From Legionella sp. (GTDB lineage: Bacteria; Pseudomonadota; Gammaproteobacteria; Legionellales; Legionellaceae): a DNA stretch of 6,653 nt. Position 1 is the first letter of the stretch. Each line of letters begins with the position of its first letter. A program made the position numbers and the translations under genes. The stretch covers positions 1 through 6,653 of the forward strand of contig SCSO01000051.1 of NCBI GenBank assembly GCA_004297865.1, in the 5' to 3' direction. This document shows positions 5,739 through 6,653 of the stretch, piece after piece. Below the pieces are notes generated by a model. It saw only the letters and a list, made by a program, of their open reading frames with translations, made no database searches and was not told the DNA's origin.

Positions 5739-6653
5739 ATGCTTTCAACTACCTTATATTTTATTTTAGCTCTATTGCTACTGGTGACTGTGCATGAATA
5801 TGGTCATTTCCAGGTTGCTCGTTGGTGTGGGGTCAAAGTACTGCGTTTCTCCTTTGGTTTTGGCAAGATACTTTTTAGTTGGCATGACAAAAAAGGTACA
5901 GAATACGCGTGGTCCTTATTTCCTTTAGGGGGCTATGTTAAAATGTTGGATGAAAATGAAGGAGATGTAGCACCGGAAGAAAAACATCTAGCATTTAATA
6001 ATCAATCACTCTTGGTGCGTACGGCCATTGTCTTAGCTGGACCTTTGTTTAATTTCCTTTTTGCCTTCGTGGCGTTATGGTTAGTTTCGGTGATTGGAAT
6101 CTATTCTTTGGCACCCATAGTCGAAACCGTGATTCCCCACAGTGTTGCGGATAAAGCAGGCTTAACTGCAAAACAGGAAATCACAGGACTGAATGATCAA
6201 AAAATTAATAGCTGGCGAGATTTTCAATACGCGCTAATGCCGATGATTGGTTCAGATGAAACCATAGTGCTTCAGGTCAAATCCACAGTGACGGGTCAGC
6301 AGCAAACTATTCATTTGCCTTTAGCTGAATGGAAATTAGATAGTAAAAAGCCAGATCCTCTTAAAAGTCTAGGAATAGAGCCTTTTATACCCCATATTCC
6401 TCCCATTATTGGCGAAGTGACACCTGATTTACCCGGAGACAAAGCGGGCCTGCAGGCTAATGATAAAATTGTGTTAGTGGATGGGATCTTTCTTAATGAT
6501 TGGTTGTTCCTAGTTGATTACGTTAAAGCCCACCCCAACCAAGAATTGACTCTAGAAATTAAAAGAAAAGGGCAATTACAAGAAGTTAAGGTAAAAACTG
6601 GCCAGCAAGATAATCAAGGTACTATGGAAGGTTTTATTGGTGTTCGTTCGCAA
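5739..6653 (+). CDS. rseP: Site-2 intramembrane metalloprotease RseP (3' end outside window)
   Basis: RseP is the inner-membrane zinc protease that makes the second cut in anti-sigma factor RseA, releasing sigma-E during envelope stress, and it also clears remnant signal peptides. I translated 305 codons that stay open to the window edge. Membrane segment 1 (about 4-24) carries the zinc motif HEYGH, with H18, E19 and H22. FPLGGYVKM (60-68) is the conserved membrane re-entrant segment. Segment 2 (about 95-119) includes AGPLFN. Two periplasmic PDZ domains follow: PDZ1 about 126-195 and PDZ2 about 221-305, the latter with DKAGLQANDKIVLVDG. The third zinc ligand (an Asp in an NxxPxPxLDG motif) and the last membrane segments lie beyond the window. 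The start is ATG 5739, with a modest GGA seven bases upstream; the nearby ATG at 5731 is out of frame and stops after 12 codons. I saw no sigma-E-type promoter before the gene. In E. coli bamA follows rseP. Confidence 0.96.
   Translation, partial: MLSTTLYFILALLLLVTVHEYGHFQVARWCGVKVLRFSFGFGKILFSWHDKKGTEYAWSLFPLGGYVKMLDENEGDVAPEEKHLAFNNQSLLVRTAIVLAGPLFNFLFAFVALWLVSVIGIYSLAPIVETVIPHSVADKAGLTAKQEITGLNDQKINSWRDFQYALMPMIGSDETIVLQVKSTVTGQQQTIHLPLAEWKLDSKKPDPLKSLGIEPFIPHIPPIIGEVTPDLPGDKAGLQANDKIVLVDGIFLNDWLFLVDYVKAHPNQELTLEIKRKGQLQEVKVKTGQQDNQGTMEGFIGVRSQ

Noticed and set aside
5731..5769. Short open frame of 12 codons starting eight bases before the rseP ATG
   Set aside because: It is out of frame with rseP and has no ribosome site; an accidental ATG is the simpler reading.

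Overview
The window holds six conserved chromosomal genes of a gammaproteobacterium, arranged as two divergent blocks. The DNA is AT-rich (about 40% GC by eye), and the gene content points to an outer-membrane-bearing cell. The protein sequences and the gpmI-envC-ctpA order look Legionellales-like to me (Legionella, Coxiella and relatives), but that placement is inference. I see no insertion sequence, phage gene, CRISPR array, tRNA, rRNA or other sign of horizontal transfer.

Minus strand (reading right to left from 4051): gpmI, the cofactor-independent phosphoglycerate mutase; envC, a periplasmic activator of peptidoglycan amidases whose start overlaps the gpmI end by 14 bases; and ctpA, an S41 carboxyl-terminal processing protease that runs off the left edge of the window. 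A 97-base gap precedes ctpA. It contains a strong Shine-Dalgarno site and a sequence matching the -24/-12 (sigma-54) promoter pattern with exact spacing.

Plus strand (from about 4183): uppS, undecaprenyl diphosphate synthase; cdsA, phosphatidate cytidylyltransferase; and rseP, a site-2 intramembrane metalloprotease truncated by the right edge. This is the usual uppS-cdsA-rseP order of proteobacteria. Here uppS is the first gene and faces gpmI, where E. coli has frr and dxr upstream.

The shared theme is envelope building and quality control. UppS makes the lipid carrier for peptidoglycan and polysaccharides, CdsA makes the CDP-diacylglycerol precursor of phospholipids, EnvC controls septal peptidoglycan splitting, and CtpA and RseP are envelope proteases. 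GpmI is the one central-metabolism enzyme.

No stretch longer than about 130 bases lacks a gene. I found no evidence for an undescribed system. The two signals most worth checking are the start region of uppS, where a near-ideal ribosome site and ATG are cut off after three codons by an in-frame TGA, and the sigma-54-like element before ctpA.
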